A stretch of 40,921 nt of DNA, taken from Desulfobacterales bacterium (GTDB lineage: Bacteria > Desulfobacterota > Desulfobacteria > Desulfobacterales > Desulfatibacillaceae). The stretch is taken from positions 1-40,921 of the forward strand of contig JAGVAW010000345.1 of the NCBI GenBank assembly GCA_020060085.1. The letters run 5' to 3'. Both the position numbers and the translations under genes were made by a program. Numbering within the stretch: the first letter of the stretch is position 1; each line of letters starts with the position of its first letter. This document shows, piece by piece, positions 27,685-38,847 of the stretch. Below the pieces are notes generated by a model that made no database searches, was not told the origin of the DNA, and was given only the letters and a program-made list of their open reading frames with translations.

Positions 27685-29472
27685 TCAAAGCCCGTTTAGT
27701 TTTTCCTGAAGCAGCCGGTCAGAATAGATTTTGGCGTAGAGGCCTCCAGCCTGCAGAAGTTTTTGATGAGAGCCTGCTTCAACAAGAGATCCTTTATCAA
27801 GCACAAGAACAAGGTCTGCCCTTCGCAATGCGCCGGTGCGATGGGTTATGGCCAGCGTGGTTTTACCCTTCCGCATTTCAAGGATATCTTCCATTATGTC
27901 CCTTTCGGTTCGGGCATCCACCATAGAAAGGCAGTCATCCAAAATTAGGACCGGGGGATTTGCAATAAGAACCCTTGCAAGGGCAAGGCGTTGGCGCTGG
28001 CCACCGGAAAGGGTGATTCCCCGCTCCCCCAACAAGGTATCCAAGCTCTTTTTAAGGGATTTTACTTCCTGATCCAGACGGACAAGAGAAAGCACCTGCT
28101 CTATTTTAGCCTCATCCACCTCCTTTCTGCCAAAAACAAGATTGTTTTTAACTGTATCTGAAAAAACCACCGCATCCTGTAATGCCACAAGAAGATTGTT
28201 CCGCACAACATCCAAAGGCATCTGGCAAATATCATTGCCATCCAGAAACACGGTTCCTTCTGGTGGCTCCCAAAGCCGGACCAAAAGAGAGATAAGGGTG
28301 GATTTACCAGCCCCGACACTTCCTGTAAGTGCCGTAAACAAACCGGCAGGCACCTTAAGATTAAGGTTGCTCAAGGCTGAAGACGGCTGGCCTGGATAGG
28401 AAAAAGAAAGCCCCTTTGCAACAAGTTCACCGGCAATTTTGACCTTTTTTATTTCAAGGACACGGCTGCTGGTGTTTTCCGTAGGGCTGTCCAGCACGCT
28501 GCTTATTCGCTCCATGGCTGCACCGCCACGGCCAATAAGATTTGTGACCCAACCCATGGCCATCATGGGCCATGTAAGAAGATTCAGATAAACCGTAAAG
28601 GCCACAAAATCGCCAGGGGAGATATCCCCAAAAACAGCCAGGCCACCGCCATAGCCCACCACAATAGCTAGGCCCAGGTTGGTGAATATCATCATCATGG
28701 GAAAAAATACGGCAAGGCTTTTTGCAAGTTTTATGTTTTCATCCGCGTAGTGCCTGCTTCTTAAAATAACCTTTTCGCGGGTCCACTCCTCCTGGCCGTA
28801 AGCTTTGATTACCCGGATGCCGGAATAGGACTCCCGAACCTGCTGGGTCAAATCCCCGAAACTTTTTTGTACACGCTGGTAACCGGCAGACATTCGTCTT
28901 GTGTAGATACGCGTGAAGATAACCACAAATGGCGCAGGGATTAATGTGTATAAGGTGAGCGTTGGGTTAATGGAAACCATGAAGGCCACGGCTGCAGCTC
29001 CAAGCAGCAGGCCATCTGTGGCTGCGGCAAGCCCCATGCCTGTTGCCATGCGCACGGCGTTTAAATCATTTGTGAACCGGGCCATCAAATCGCCGGTTGA
29101 ATGTTTTATGAAATAGCTTTCAGGGAGTGTTTGAACATGGGAGAAAAGTCTTTCCCGAAGGACTTTTTCCACCATTCTGGCGTGCCCAAGCAAAAAAAGC
29201 CGCCATATATAACGAAAAAGAACCATGAGCGAGGCAAGAAGCATTATCCAGCCAGCATGGGCAAGCAGGATTTTACTGGTGGCTTCCCTTAAGGTGAGGG
29301 AATCCACAGCGCTTTTAATGACAAGGGGTATTACAAGTTGAAGCCCGTCCACAATTAACAGGCTTAGAAACCCCAAAGCCAAAAAAAATGCGTTCTGCCT
29401 GAACAGGGGGCCAAGGGGGGCAAAGTTTTTGAAGGCTCGCCCAAAGCTTAAGGATGATTGTTTTTGATCCAA
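27685..29472 (-). CDS. ABC exporter half-transporter (permease-ATPase fusion), MdlA/MsbA-like
   Basis: A 595-residue type IV ABC exporter half: a membrane domain of about six helices (roughly 25-315) followed by an ATPase (roughly 345-590). The ATPase shows Walker A GSVGAGKST, signature LSGGQRQRLALARVL, Walker B VLILDD and switch histidine in LAITHR. The residue after Walker B, normally the catalytic glutamate, is aspartate (LILDDCLSMVD). This is typical of the degenerate half of heterodimeric exporters, but no partner half is adjacent. The start is TTG 29472, preceded by AGGATAAGG with good spacing. The substrate is unknown. Confidence 0.88.
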   Translation of the reverse strand: MDQKQSSLSFGRAFKNFAPLGPLFRQNAFFLALGFLSLLIVDGLQLVIPLVIKSAVDSLTLREATSKILLAHAGWIMLLASLMVLFRYIWRLFLLGHARMVEKVLRERLFSHVQTLPESYFIKHSTGDLMARFTNDLNAVRMATGMGLAAATDGLLLGAAAVAFMVSINPTLTLYTLIPAPFVVIFTRIYTRRMSAGYQRVQKSFGDLTQQVRESYSGIRVIKAYGQEEWTREKVILRSRHYADENIKLAKSLAVFFPMMMIFTNLGLAIVVGYGGGLAVFGDISPGDFVAFTVYLNLLTWPMMAMGWVTNLIGRGGAAMERISSVLDSPTENTSSRVLEIKKVKIAGELVAKGLSFSYPGQPSSALSNLNLKVPAGLFTALTGSVGAGKSTLISLLVRLWEPPEGTVFLDGNDICQMPLDVVRNNLLVALQDAVVFSDTVKNNLVFGRKEVDEAKIEQVLSLVRLDQEVKSLKKSLDTLLGERGITLSGGQRQRLALARVLIANPPVLILDDCLSMVDARTERDIMEDILEMRKGKTTLAITHRTGALRRADLVLVLDKGSLVEAGSHQKLLQAGGLYAKIYSDRLLQEKLNGL

Positions 29473-29914
29473 AATAACCTTATCCTGAATAAAATTTCAA
29501 CCCATTGGGTTTGCATGACCTTGCTTAAGCAAAAAGAGCTTTAGTTTTTTTGCATCTAAACGCTAGCGTCTTTTTTATAGCCCATATTCGGGCAATCGCC
29601 AACTGTGGAGCTTATAAATATGGCCGGAATATGATGGCTCCCAAAGATCGTCAAAACAGAAGATGCAGTTTGCTAAGTTAAGAGGCAGGGCGTTTGGCTG
29701 ACAAAAACTTGTGATATGGTTTGAATGAAAAAGTCGGCTGGAGAAAAAACCAAAGCCAAAACAGAGGCGGTCAGGAAATAGCCTCAAGTTATATTATAAT
29801 AACAGCTTGTTATCATTAGTATAAATGTGGCGCAAGAGGGAGGCAATACAAAACTTGCGGTGATAAAAGAGTTGGTGCCGGATTGTTAAACAGCCTCTGA
29901 CCGGCAGGCTTGCT
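29473..29914. other. Palindrome-rich divergent intergenic region
   Basis: 442 bp between the ABC exporter and hypD starts, AT-rich, with no convincing gene. It holds four perfect palindromes: AACCCATTGGGTT (29499-29511), TTGCTTAAGCAA (29521-29532), ACGCTAGCGT (29560-29569) and ATAACAGCTTGTTAT (29799-29813). A TATAAA at 29820-29825 may be a -10 element for hypD but lacks a good -35. Operator function is inferred from symmetry only. Confidence 0.4.
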
Positions 29915-31024
29915 TTGAATTCAAATGAGCGGAATGAATCCTTGACTATAAACTCTGCGCCATATTTCGATGCCGTAACCGCCACTAGGTTATTAGAAAA
30001 AATCCACCGGGCCGTAACAGGGTCCCTGCGGTTTATGGAAGTTTGCGGCACCCATACAACGGCCATTTTCAGGCACGGAATTAAGAGCCTTTTGCCAAAA
30101 GAGATAGAACTGGTTTCTGGGCCTGGCTGTCCTGTTTGCGTAACAAGCCAGGGGGATATGGATGCCTTTATAGATCTTTGTGCAAAGCCAGAGCTTGTAA
30201 GCGTTGTATTCGGGGACATGGTGAGGGTGCCTGGATCCAAATCCAGCCTTGCGGCGGAACGGGCCAGGGGGGCGGATATCCGGGTTGTTTATTCACCCCT
30301 TGATGCTGTTGAATTGGCTATTCGCAATCCTCAAAAAGAGGTGGTTTTTTTTGGAGTTGGCTTTGAAACCACCGGGCCGACAGTGGCAGTAGCTGTGATG
30401 GAAGCCAATAGACGCAAGCTTAAAAACTTCTTTGTTTATTGTGCGCTTAAACGCATACCTCCGGCTCTTAATGCTCTGTTTTCGGAAAGTAAAAGCGCCT
30501 TAAACGGCCTTTTATGCCCCGGCCATGTTTCCACAGTAACCGGGCTTGCGGCATATGCGCCAATTGCCATACGCTTTGGGCTTCCCTGCGTTGTGGCTGG
30601 ATTTATGCCTGTGGATATTCTCCAGGCAATACTCATGCTTGTTACCCAGACCCAACAAGGCATGGCAACAGTGGAAAATGCCTATGGACGGTCAGTTTCG
30701 ACTCAAGGCAATGCTCTTGCGCGCAAGGCTATTGAAACCGTGTTTGACACCTGTGACGCCCAATGGCGGGGACTTGGGATTGTGCCGGACAGCGGCTTTT
30801 GTTTTAAAAAAGAGTTTGCTCTTTTTGATGCAACAGAGCGTTTTGGACTTGTCCCAAAGCAAGGCCAAGAGCCCAAAGGCTGCTGTTGTGCTGATGTCCT
30901 GAGGGGGCTGGTGATGCCCTACTCTTGCCCTTTGTATAAAAAGGTCTGCACACCCCAAAACCCTGTGGGGCCTTGCATGGTTTCTGGTGAAGGGGCCTGT
31001 GCTGCACATTTCAAATATTCATAA
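29915..31024 (+). CDS. hypD: Hydrogenase maturation factor HypD
   Basis: Iron-sulfur scaffold on which, with HypC, the Fe(CN)2CO group is built. It has 369 residues, the normal length. Conserved motifs are MEVCGTHTTAIFRHGI, LVSGPGCPVCVTSQGDMD, VFFGVGFETTGPTVA and a C-terminal cysteine group for the [4Fe-4S] cluster (CCCADVLRGLVMPYSCPLYKKVC...GPCMVSGEGACAAHFKY). No in-frame ATG exists near the start. TTG 29915 or TTG 29942 are the candidates, both with weak ribosome-binding sites. hypE follows 77 bp downstream. The matching hypC and hypF genes are about 25 kb away in the hydrogenase operon. Confidence 0.95.
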   Translation: MNSNERNESLTINSAPYFDAVTATRLLEKIHRAVTGSLRFMEVCGTHTTAIFRHGIKSLLPKEIELVSGPGCPVCVTSQGDMDAFIDLCAKPELVSVVFGDMVRVPGSKSSLAAERARGADIRVVYSPLDAVELAIRNPQKEVVFFGVGFETTGPTVAVAVMEANRRKLKNFFVYCALKRIPPALNALFSESKSALNGLLCPGHVSTVTGLAAYAPIAIRFGLPCVVAGFMPVDILQAILMLVTQTQQGMATVENAYGRSVSTQGNALARKAIETVFDTCDAQWRGLGIVPDSGFCFKKEFALFDATERFGLVPKQGQEPKGCCCADVLRGLVMPYSCPLYKKVCTPQNPVGPCMVSGEGACAAHFKYS

Positions 31025-31101
31025 AAAGGTTTTGGGACAAACCGCCAATATTGTCGCATCTGGTCTTTGGGTTTTAAAAATGTGCCAGGAAAGCAAAATT
31101 C

Positions 31102-32109
31102 ATGAGTAAACAACTTGTAATGCTTGAACACGGGAGTGGCGGCAGGGCAAGCGCTAATCTCATTGAACAGCTTATTTTGCCTGCTTTTTCAAATCGCTAT
31201 CTTGCACCGCTTGCAGATGGTGCAATTCTTGATCCAATCCCCGGCAGAATTGCTGTTTCAACAGATAGCTTTGTTGTAGATCCAATATTTTTTAACGGAG
31301 GCGATATAGGAAGCCTTGCAGTTAACGGAACAGTAAATGACATTGCCATGTGCGGTGCCACGCCAAAATATTTAAGCGCGGCGTTTGTTCTGGAAGAAGG
31401 TTTTCCCTTGGCCGATCTGAAGAAGATTCTTTCTTCAATGAAAAAGGCGGCCAAAAGAGCCGGAGTTCTAATTGTAAGCGGCGACACAAAAGTTGTGCCA
31501 AAAGGAAAGGCCGACAAGATTTTTATCAACACAACAGGGGTGGGAAGCGTACCTTTCGGTCTTGATGTTGGCCCCCATGCAATATGCGAAGGGGATGCTA
31601 TTTTGCTTTCAGGATTCATGGGGGATCACGGCCTTTCAATTATGATGCTTCGGGAAGACCTTGGTTTTTTTGCAGAAATTCAAAGCGATACAGCCCCGCT
31701 AAATGGGCTGGTTTGTGATTGCCTGGCTGCCTGCCATGTGCATGCGCTGCGGGACCCGACCCGTGGCGGAGTTGGGGGCGCCCTATGGGAAATTGCAAGG
31801 GCGAGCGGTTTTGGCATAAGCATTCAGGAGTCAGGCTTGCCTGTAAGGCCACAGGTTGAATCCGCCTGTCAGCTTCTTGGGCTTGACCCCTTGTATGTTG
31901 CCAATGAAGGCTGCTTATTGGCCTTTGTGCCGGAAGGAGAAGCAAAAACGGCTTTAAAGATCATGCAAAACAACCCTTTTGGTAAAAACGCTGCCATAAT
32001 AGGCAGGGTTACAAAAGAAAATAAGGGGCAGGTTTTTTTGGAAACAAGGGCCGGAGGAACAAGAATCATAAATCCCCTTGCAGGAGAGCTTTTGCCCAGG
32101 ATCTGCTAA
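31102..32109 (+). CDS. hypE: Hydrogenase maturation factor HypE
   Basis: ATP-dependent dehydratase that turns the carbamoyl group received from HypF into a thiocyanate on its C-terminal cysteine, the source of the CN ligands. It has 335 residues in the PurM-like fold: MLEHGSGGRASANLIEQL, DSFVVDPIFFNGGDIGSLAVNGTVNDIAMCGATP, LIVSGDTKVV and DPTRGGVGGALWEIA. The protein ends PRIC, with the essential terminal cysteine present. A very strong terminator follows directly. Together with hypD it forms a two-gene unit; hypA and hypB are not in the window. Confidence 0.97.
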   Translation: MSKQLVMLEHGSGGRASANLIEQLILPAFSNRYLAPLADGAILDPIPGRIAVSTDSFVVDPIFFNGGDIGSLAVNGTVNDIAMCGATPKYLSAAFVLEEGFPLADLKKILSSMKKAAKRAGVLIVSGDTKVVPKGKADKIFINTTGVGSVPFGLDVGPHAICEGDAILLSGFMGDHGLSIMMLREDLGFFAEIQSDTAPLNGLVCDCLAACHVHALRDPTRGGVGGALWEIARASGFGISIQESGLPVRPQVESACQLLGLDPLYVANEGCLLAFVPEGEAKTALKIMQNNPFGKNAAIIGRVTKENKGQVFLETRAGGTRIINPLAGELLPRIC

Positions 32110-32112
32110 AAA

Positions 32113-32166
32113 GGCACAAAAAATTGCGGATGCTCCAGATAAAGAGCATTCGCAATTTTTTGTGCC
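32113..32166 (+). terminator. Strong terminator after hypE
   Basis: Two 23-base arms (32113-32135 and 32144-32166) pair with a single G-T wobble around an 8-base loop. The stem includes an A6/T6 tract, so it can act in both orientations and also insulate the convergent zinc-ribbon gene. Confidence 0.85.
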
Positions 32167-32203
32167 AGAAAATACCCTGCCTTGTTTGCCGGGCGCTACC
32201 GGC

Positions 32204-32884
32204 CTAATGCCCAGCCACATCCCTGCCGCAATGTTTGCAGACAGCCGCCCGCTGCTTGATTATCTCTGCGCAGAAGGGGCATTCGCGGGTAAAGGTTTTC
32301 TGGTGCAAAAGCGCGATGGAATCCTCCACCCTCTGGCGCAGAATATCGCTGGGGTATTTGCCGTTCTTAAGGGGTTCAATGCTCTCAAGAACGCCCATGT
32401 CGCCTATCATCTCTGCTGCTTTGAGGCGCACCCTTGGAGGTGTGAGTGCATCCAGGGTCATTGCCAGAACGCGGGCATGGTTGGCGGTAGTGTAACATTC
32501 TGCCAGTTCCGCAAAGCCATCCTTAATTGCTTGGTCCAAAGCCTTTTGCTGGGCAACAATCTCCTCATCAATTATCTGGGCTGTTCCCCCCATTGAGGAA
32601 AAAACCGGCATACAGTCAAAAGAGTCTGTTCCCGGATAGTTAAGGCAGCGGGTTGATGCCTTGTGTGCGTATTCCGAGCCGATGTGATCCCACCCGGCTA
32701 TGAAGAGCGGGCACTTGTCGTTGAAGCACACATAAAGGTACGGCACGCCCCAGCCCAGACCATCCGAAAAGTTCATCATGGGAACTTCCCACAGGCTCAT
32801 GGCCTCGCTGCAATGTGGACAAAGGGGTTTGGGTTTTGCCAAAATGTCTTCAAGAACCTCTTCCCTGGTCTGATTAAAATTCAT
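32204..32884 (-). CDS. Two-zinc-ribbon protein with a HEAT-like middle, function unknown
   Basis: A 226-residue protein. The N-terminal zinc site is Cys22-x2-Cys25 with Cys53 and Cys58 (YVCFNDKCPLF), which resembles the Ogr/Delta-type finger. The C-terminal zinc ribbon is Cys202-x2-Cys205 with Cys216-x2-Cys219 (CPFCAEIIKQRAAVCKHCG). The middle (VRLKAAEMIGDMGVLESIEPL) looks like one HEAT-type helical repeat. GGAGG five bases before ATG 32884 supports the start, and a promoter lies about 105 bp upstream. I do not recognise a named family. Its neighbours, the parS-like sites and mnmE, do not define its role. Confidence 0.75.
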   Translation of the reverse strand: MNFNQTREEVLEDILAKPKPLCPHCSEAMSLWEVPMMNFSDGLGWGVPYLYVCFNDKCPLFIAGWDHIGSEYAHKASTRCLNYPGTDSFDCMPVFSSMGGTAQIIDEEIVAQQKALDQAIKDGFAELAECYTTANHARVLAMTLDALTPPRVRLKAAEMIGDMGVLESIEPLKNGKYPSDILRQRVEDSIALLHQKTFTRECPFCAEIIKQRAAVCKHCGRDVAGH

Positions 32885-32989
32885 ACTTGCCTCCTTCCAA
32901 TCGGCGGCAAAACCGTCTCGTAATAAGGCTGCAAAAAAAGAGCTTCAAGCCCTTTGGTGATGGGCTGTTTGCTGCCAGCCCGTTCTACA

Positions 32990-33017
32990 AAAATAAGGGT
33001 CAACGCCGCCTTGTCAA
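32990..33017 (-). promoter_or_regulatory. Sigma-70-type promoter for the zinc-ribbon gene
   Basis: Minus-strand TTGACA (plus 33012-33017), a 16-bp spacer and TATTTT (plus 32990-32995). The start would be near 32983, about 100 nt before the ATG. Confidence 0.45.
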
Positions 33018-33074
33018 TGCCTGTGATGCCTAACGGAAAAGGCAGCGGATGAACAGCTTATGACTGAAAATGGA

Positions 33075-33094
33075 ATTGTTCCATGTGGAACAAT
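33075..33094. promoter_or_regulatory. parS: parS-like site 1
   Basis: ATTGTTCCATGTGGAACAAT: two perfect 9-base arms around a central TG. It matches the ParB site consensus TGTTNCACGTGNAACA except that the centre is TG in place of CG. It lies in a 309-bp gene-free stretch (32885-33193) downstream of mnmE, a gene often next to parAB and the origin. Confidence 0.65.
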
Positions 33095-33096
33095 TC

Positions 33097-33115
33097 GCCG
33101 GAAATCGCATCCGGC
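33097..33115. repeat. Inverted repeat between the two parS-like sites
   Basis: GCCGGA and TCCGGC with a 7-base spacer, placed between the two parS-like palindromes. It has no T run, so it is not a clear terminator. Confidence 0.5.
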
Positions 33116-33123
33116 AGACATTG

Positions 33124-33143
33124 ATTGTTCCATGTGAAACAAT
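33124..33143. promoter_or_regulatory. parS: parS-like site 2
   Basis: ATTGTTCCATGTGAAACAAT, differing from site 1 at one base (A for G at the 14th position). Its centre is 49 bp from that of site 1. Twin sites at this spacing fit a ParB loading region. Confidence 0.65.
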
Positions 33144-33193
33144 GGTGGGGTTGCCTTGAGGGAGCCAGCGGGAATTCCCGAAAAAAAGGGCGG

Positions 33194-34570
33194 TCATTTG
33201 CCGATGCAGAATTGCGAAAACACCTGGTCTAAAATATCCGGGTTTGCGGTCTGCCCTGTTATTTCCCCAAGGGCATTTACGGCATCCTGAATTTCAATTG
33301 CAGCAAGCTCTATCGGCAGGCTGCCCTTTGCATTCAATATGGAAAGCAGGTTTTTTCGCGCCCTGGAAATTGCTGCACGATGCCGGACATTGGGGGCCAC
33401 ATTAAATTCCAAAGTGTTTGTCCTATGAACAAGGGAAAGAATACTGCCAGCCAACTTATCCAGATTCTCCCCTGTGAGCGCAGACACCCTCACCCACGGG
33501 ATATTGGCCATGCCTTGAGGCACCTCATCAGGGCCATGATAAGGGACAATGAGGTCCGACTTGTTGGCTGCCACAAGCAGGGGCTTGTTTTTAAGCTGTT
33601 GAAAAAGCGCTTCATCTTCGGCAAGGACTCCCTGGCTTATATCAAGCACAAGAACAACAAGGTGGCATTGGTTTATGGCCTCACGGGTTTTCTCCATGCC
33701 AAGAAGCTCAACAGCATCCTGGCTTGGGCCAAGTCCGGCGGTATCGGTAAAGACAAGTCCATATCCCTGCACAATGGCCTTTTCCTCAATGCAATCGCGG
33801 GTTGTGCCGGAAACAGGGGTAACCAAGGCCCTTGGCCTGCCCAAAAAGGCGTTAAGCAGGCTGGATTTGCCTACATTGGGCCGCCCTGCCAGAACAACCC
33901 GTATGCCCTCCCGAAGAATCTGCCCCCTCCTGGCGGCTTCAAGCAGGGCATCCAGGGCAGGCAGGGCCTGCTGGGACAAAGACTGAAAAAATGCTTCCTC
34001 GTCAAACTCGCCGGCATCATCACCAAAATCCAAAGCCGCGGAAATTTTCACCAGCCAGGAAAGAACAATCTCCCGAATTTGCCCCACCTCGCGAGAAAGG
34101 CTCCCCTGCATCTGGGATAGGGCAATATCGGCGGCCCGGCTGCTGGAGGCGTCAATGAGATCGGCCACAGCCTCGGCTTGCGCAAGATCCATTCTGCCGG
34201 ACAAAAAAGCGCGTCTGGTAAATTCTCCGGGCTGGGCGGGCCGCGCACCCAGAGAAAAGACAAGGTCAAGAATTGCCCCTAACGCTGCTTTGGACCCGTG
34301 GGCGGAAATCTCCACCACATCCTCCCCGGTATAGGAATTTGGGCTGGGCATGAAGGCAAGCAGCACATCATCGCGCACAAGGCTTGAGTCAGGCTCCACA
34401 ATTTGGCCATAAATCAATTTTCTGGGCCGGATTGCTGTTCCGGGCTTATGCGGCTTAAAAATCCGGGATGCAATGGACAAGGAAAGGGGGCCGGAAATTC
34501 TTATAATTCCGATGGGCCCGGGGCCAGGGCCGGTTGCAAGGGCAGCTATGGTGTCAATGTCTGAAAACAT
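33194..34570 (-). CDS. mnmE: tRNA modification GTPase MnmE (TrmE)
   Basis: Works with MnmG to add the carboxymethylaminomethyl group at wobble uridine 34. It has 458 residues: the N-terminal tetrahydrofolate-binding domain (DTIAALATGPGPGPIGIIRISG), a helical domain, the inserted G domain (GRPNVGKSSLLNAFLGRPRALVTPVSGTTRDC, DTAGL, NKSD) and the invariant C-terminal FCIGK. The start codon matches the family. A promoter ends only about 7 bp upstream and no ribosome-binding site is visible, so the mRNA may be leaderless. mnmG is not adjacent. Confidence 0.96.
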   Translation of the reverse strand: MFSDIDTIAALATGPGPGPIGIIRISGPLSLSIASRIFKPHKPGTAIRPRKLIYGQIVEPDSSLVRDDVLLAFMPSPNSYTGEDVVEISAHGSKAALGAILDLVFSLGARPAQPGEFTRRAFLSGRMDLAQAEAVADLIDASSSRAADIALSQMQGSLSREVGQIREIVLSWLVKISAALDFGDDAGEFDEEAFFQSLSQQALPALDALLEAARRGQILREGIRVVLAGRPNVGKSSLLNAFLGRPRALVTPVSGTTRDCIEEKAIVQGYGLVFTDTAGLGPSQDAVELLGMEKTREAINQCHLVVLVLDISQGVLAEDEALFQQLKNKPLLVAANKSDLIVPYHGPDEVPQGMANIPWVRVSALTGENLDKLAGSILSLVHRTNTLEFNVAPNVRHRAAISRARKNLLSILNAKGSLPIELAAIEIQDAVNALGEITGQTANPDILDQVFSQFCIGK

Positions 34571-34576
34571 GGCGCT

Positions 34577-34605
34577 GGCATATGAGCAAAAGGAGTAATT
34601 GTCAA
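34577..34605 (-). promoter_or_regulatory. Promoter immediately upstream of mnmE
   Basis: Minus-strand TTGACA (plus 34600-34605), a 17-bp spacer and TATGCC (plus 34577-34582). The predicted transcription start falls on or next to the mnmE ATG at 34570. Confidence 0.45.
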
Positions 34606-34653
34606 CAAGCCCGAATTTTTGAGTTTTGAAATGCAGCCCCCATTAAAAAGGCC

Positions 34654-37955
<3,302 letters not shown>

Positions 37956-37959
<4 letters not shown>

Positions 37960-38630
37960 GCCTGGCTCCCTGGCGCAGAAGAACTTGCGCCATTAAATGA
38001 ATTTAATATCAAAGCCGTTTGCAGGCTTATATATTGGTCAATACTGTACTGGCGGGCCAGAAACCACCTTCTCAATGCCCACATATGGCCCCAGACCACA
38101 ATGTTGTGGGCCATGAGATCCACAGCAGGTTTTTCCAGGGGCGGCAGCACACCCTCATCGCAAAGCCTGTGCAGGGCCTCAAAAAAGCGGCCCGTGACGC
38201 GCACCTCGGTTTTTAAGACCTCTGTTCGCCATTTGCGGGGAAGAGACTGGGTTTCCTGGTAGATCAAAACAATGTGATCCGTCATGCAGTCGCACACAAG
38301 AAAATACTCGCGAATCATCTCGGCAAGCACGCCTGCTGCGGTGTGTGCGCGGGCCAGAGCCTGGGTTACGCCCGCCTCCATCTCCCCATGTATGGCGTCA
38401 CACACCAAAAAAAGCAGATCCTCCTTGCTTGTCACATACTCGTAAAGGCTGCCTATGGAAAGATTTGCAGCCTTTGCAATTTCCCTTGTGGTGGTGCGGT
38501 GAAAACCCTTTTGAACAAACAGGCCCACAGCCGCATCCACAATCTGGCGTCTGCGAAGCTGCACCAGCTTGTGGTCCTTGACCTGGGTGGGTACTTTGTG
38601 GGCAGCAGTCTGAACTGAATTTGACGCCAT
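37956..38630 (-). CDS. TetR-family transcriptional regulator of icmF
   Basis: A 224-residue repressor-type protein. The N-terminal helix-turn-helix reads [48 protein letters not shown], typical of TetR proteins linked to acyl-CoA metabolism. The C-terminal ligand domain is variable and gives no direct ligand clue. It overlaps icmF by 4 bp, and its own promoter contains a near-palindrome, TGAACGCTCGCTCA. This suggests that it represses the tetR-icmF unit and responds to a short acyl-CoA or related metabolite. The ligand and operator are inferred. Confidence 0.9.
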
Positions 38631-38685
38631 GCTTTTTCCTAAACCCTTTTACAGGGCTGCAATTAAAAGATGCAAGCCTGCCGAC

Positions 38686-38699
38686 TGAACGCTCGCTCA
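38686..38699. promoter_or_regulatory. Candidate TetR operator
   Basis: TGAACGCTCGCTCA is a 14-bp palindrome with one mismatch per arm pair. It covers the predicted start site (near 38698) of the tetR-icmF promoter, a position suited to autorepression. Confidence 0.4.
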
Positions 38700-38704
38700 T
38701 ACAC

Positions 38705-38733
38705 CTTTTAGCGTTCTTTCCCCTTGCTGTCAA
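38705..38733 (-). promoter_or_regulatory. Promoter of tetR-icmF
   Basis: Minus-strand TTGACA (plus 38728-38733), a 17-bp spacer and TAAAAG (plus 38705-38710). Confidence 0.55.
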
Positions 38734-38743
38734 GGCTGTTAGC

Positions 38744-38772
38744 TTGATTTAATCTGGGCCGTGGTTTATAGT
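38744..38772 (+). promoter_or_regulatory. Promoter of cvpA-mazG-hisH
   Basis: TTGATT (38744-38749), a 17-bp spacer and TATAGT (38767-38772), divergent from the tetR promoter. The start would be near 38779, about 70 nt before the cvpA ATG. Confidence 0.55.
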
Positions 38773-38847
38773 TCCTACACCCTTTTGGGCGGGGATTGAT
38801 AATGCCAATAGGCGGCAACTCATTGGAAAAAACATGGGGGGGCAGAA

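Noticed and set aside
29575-29787. 70-codon minus-strand frame in the ABC/hypD gap
   Set aside because: It starts at TTG without a ribosome-binding site, and its composition is unlike a real protein.
33380-34120. 246-codon plus-strand frame over mnmE
   Set aside because: Antisense to a complete MnmE; low-complexity translation.
38631-38847. Cobalamin riboswitch upstream of tetR-icmF
   Set aside because: The leader is too short and lacks a B12-box; control by the TetR operator explains the region better.
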